Positions 63,788 to 64,000 of a stretch of 64,000 bases of DNA are shown one piece after another (position 1 is the stretch's first letter; the number at the start of each line of letters is the position of its first letter). This DNA comes from Paraburkholderia edwinii. Its GTDB lineage: Bacteria; Pseudomonadota; Gammaproteobacteria; Burkholderiales; Burkholderiaceae. Under the pieces are notes generated by a model. It saw only the letters and a list, made by a program, of their open reading frames with translations. It did no database searches and had not been told where the DNA came from. The stretch is from assembly GCF_019428685.1 (NCBI RefSeq), contig NZ_CP080096.1:1-64000 (forward strand). The letters run 5' to 3'. The position numbers and the translations under genes were made by a program.

Positions 63788-64000
63788 TCACGCCTCCGGC
63801 ACCGGCGCGCGCCGGTCGATCAAGCCCTGGTCCTGCAGCGCCTGCCACAATTCGACGGGAATCGGCCGCTCGAACGATTCGACGTTCTGGCGCACTTCGT
63901 CGGCACTGCGCGCGCCGGTCAGCACGGTCGCGACCGACGGATGCGCATACGGAAACTGCAGCGCCGCGGCGGCAAGCGGCACGCCGTGCGCGCGGCAGAC
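63788..64000 (-). CDS. Aldo/keto reductase, C-terminal part (likely L-fucose dehydrogenase); 5' end beyond window
   Basis: Only the last 70 or so codons are present, running off the right edge. The visible part CRAHGVPLAAAALQFPYAHPSVATVLTGARSADEVRQNVESF is the C-terminal region of the aldo/keto reductases known as D-threo-aldose 1-dehydrogenase or L-fucose dehydrogenase. The first step of the pathway would be oxidation of L-fucose to its lactone, taken up by the lactonase encoded 1 bp downstream. Confidence 0.8.
   Translation of the reverse strand, partial: VCRAHGVPLAAAALQFPYAHPSVATVLTGARSADEVRQNVESFERPIPVELWQALQDQGLIDRRAPVPEA

Overview
The window reads as a high-GC chromosome segment from a member of the Burkholderiaceae, most likely Paraburkholderia, Burkholderia or a close relative. 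The assignment rests on gene content: an ESPR-type trimeric autotransporter, a Tad locus with an FHA-TadA fusion, MocR and polyamine ABC genes, an oxidative L-fucose pathway and the general codon style. It is inference, because no rRNA or other marker gene is present. No tRNA, rRNA, IS element or CRISPR array was seen.

Region 1 (1-17200) is a surface attachment island. A very large trimeric autotransporter adhesin runs leftward off the window edge. Divergent from it is a 13-gene Tad/Flp pilus operon (4834-17198): two Flp-like pilins, three TadE/TadG-type pseudopilin-like proteins, CpaB/RcpC, the CpaC/RcpA secretin, an FHA-CpaF/TadA fusion ATPase, TadB, TadC, a DUF192 protein, one unknown exported protein and a lytic transglycosylase. 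A NarL-type response regulator and an HPt protein (17203-18599) converge on its end and may control it; no kinase and no prepilin peptidase are present here.

Region 2 (19045-25405) is a polyamine-type ABC importer operon (ATPase, binding protein, two permeases) divergent from a MocR/PdxR-type regulator, with a perfect 7-bp inverted repeat in the shared promoter region. Region 3 (25415-38634) is mixed: a giant DUF748 envelope protein, a DUF1254 lipoprotein, a PaiB-like FMN-binding protein, a copper P-type ATPase behind a CueR-type promoter, a Cache chemoreceptor, a flavin reductase and two small proteins.

Region 4 (38840-53294) is the most unusual part. Fourteen genes on one strand couple a two-partner-secretion (TpsB) outer-membrane transporter to a Ton motor, made of a DUF2341-LamG-ExbB fusion, ExbD and TonB. 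The same run holds a Porin_5-type porin, a coiled-coil periplasmic protein, a YbjN-like protein, two soluble periplasmic proteins resembling the TonB C-terminal domain, a SurA-like prolyl isomerase, a DegP-like protease and several unknowns. The set looks like a dedicated Ton-driven envelope export or uptake machine with its own quality control. No TpsA substrate is visible in the window. A TIGR03032-type protein lies upstream on the same strand.

Region 5 (55530-64000) contains a membrane protein with a 15-bp tandem repeat, an MgtC-like protein, an AGE-family epimerase, an MBL-fold hydrolase, a chemoreceptor lacking its sensor half, a PaaI-type thioesterase, and a leftward operon (aldo/keto reductase, lactonase, SDR, FAH-family hydrolase) matching the non-phosphorylative L-fucose pathway.
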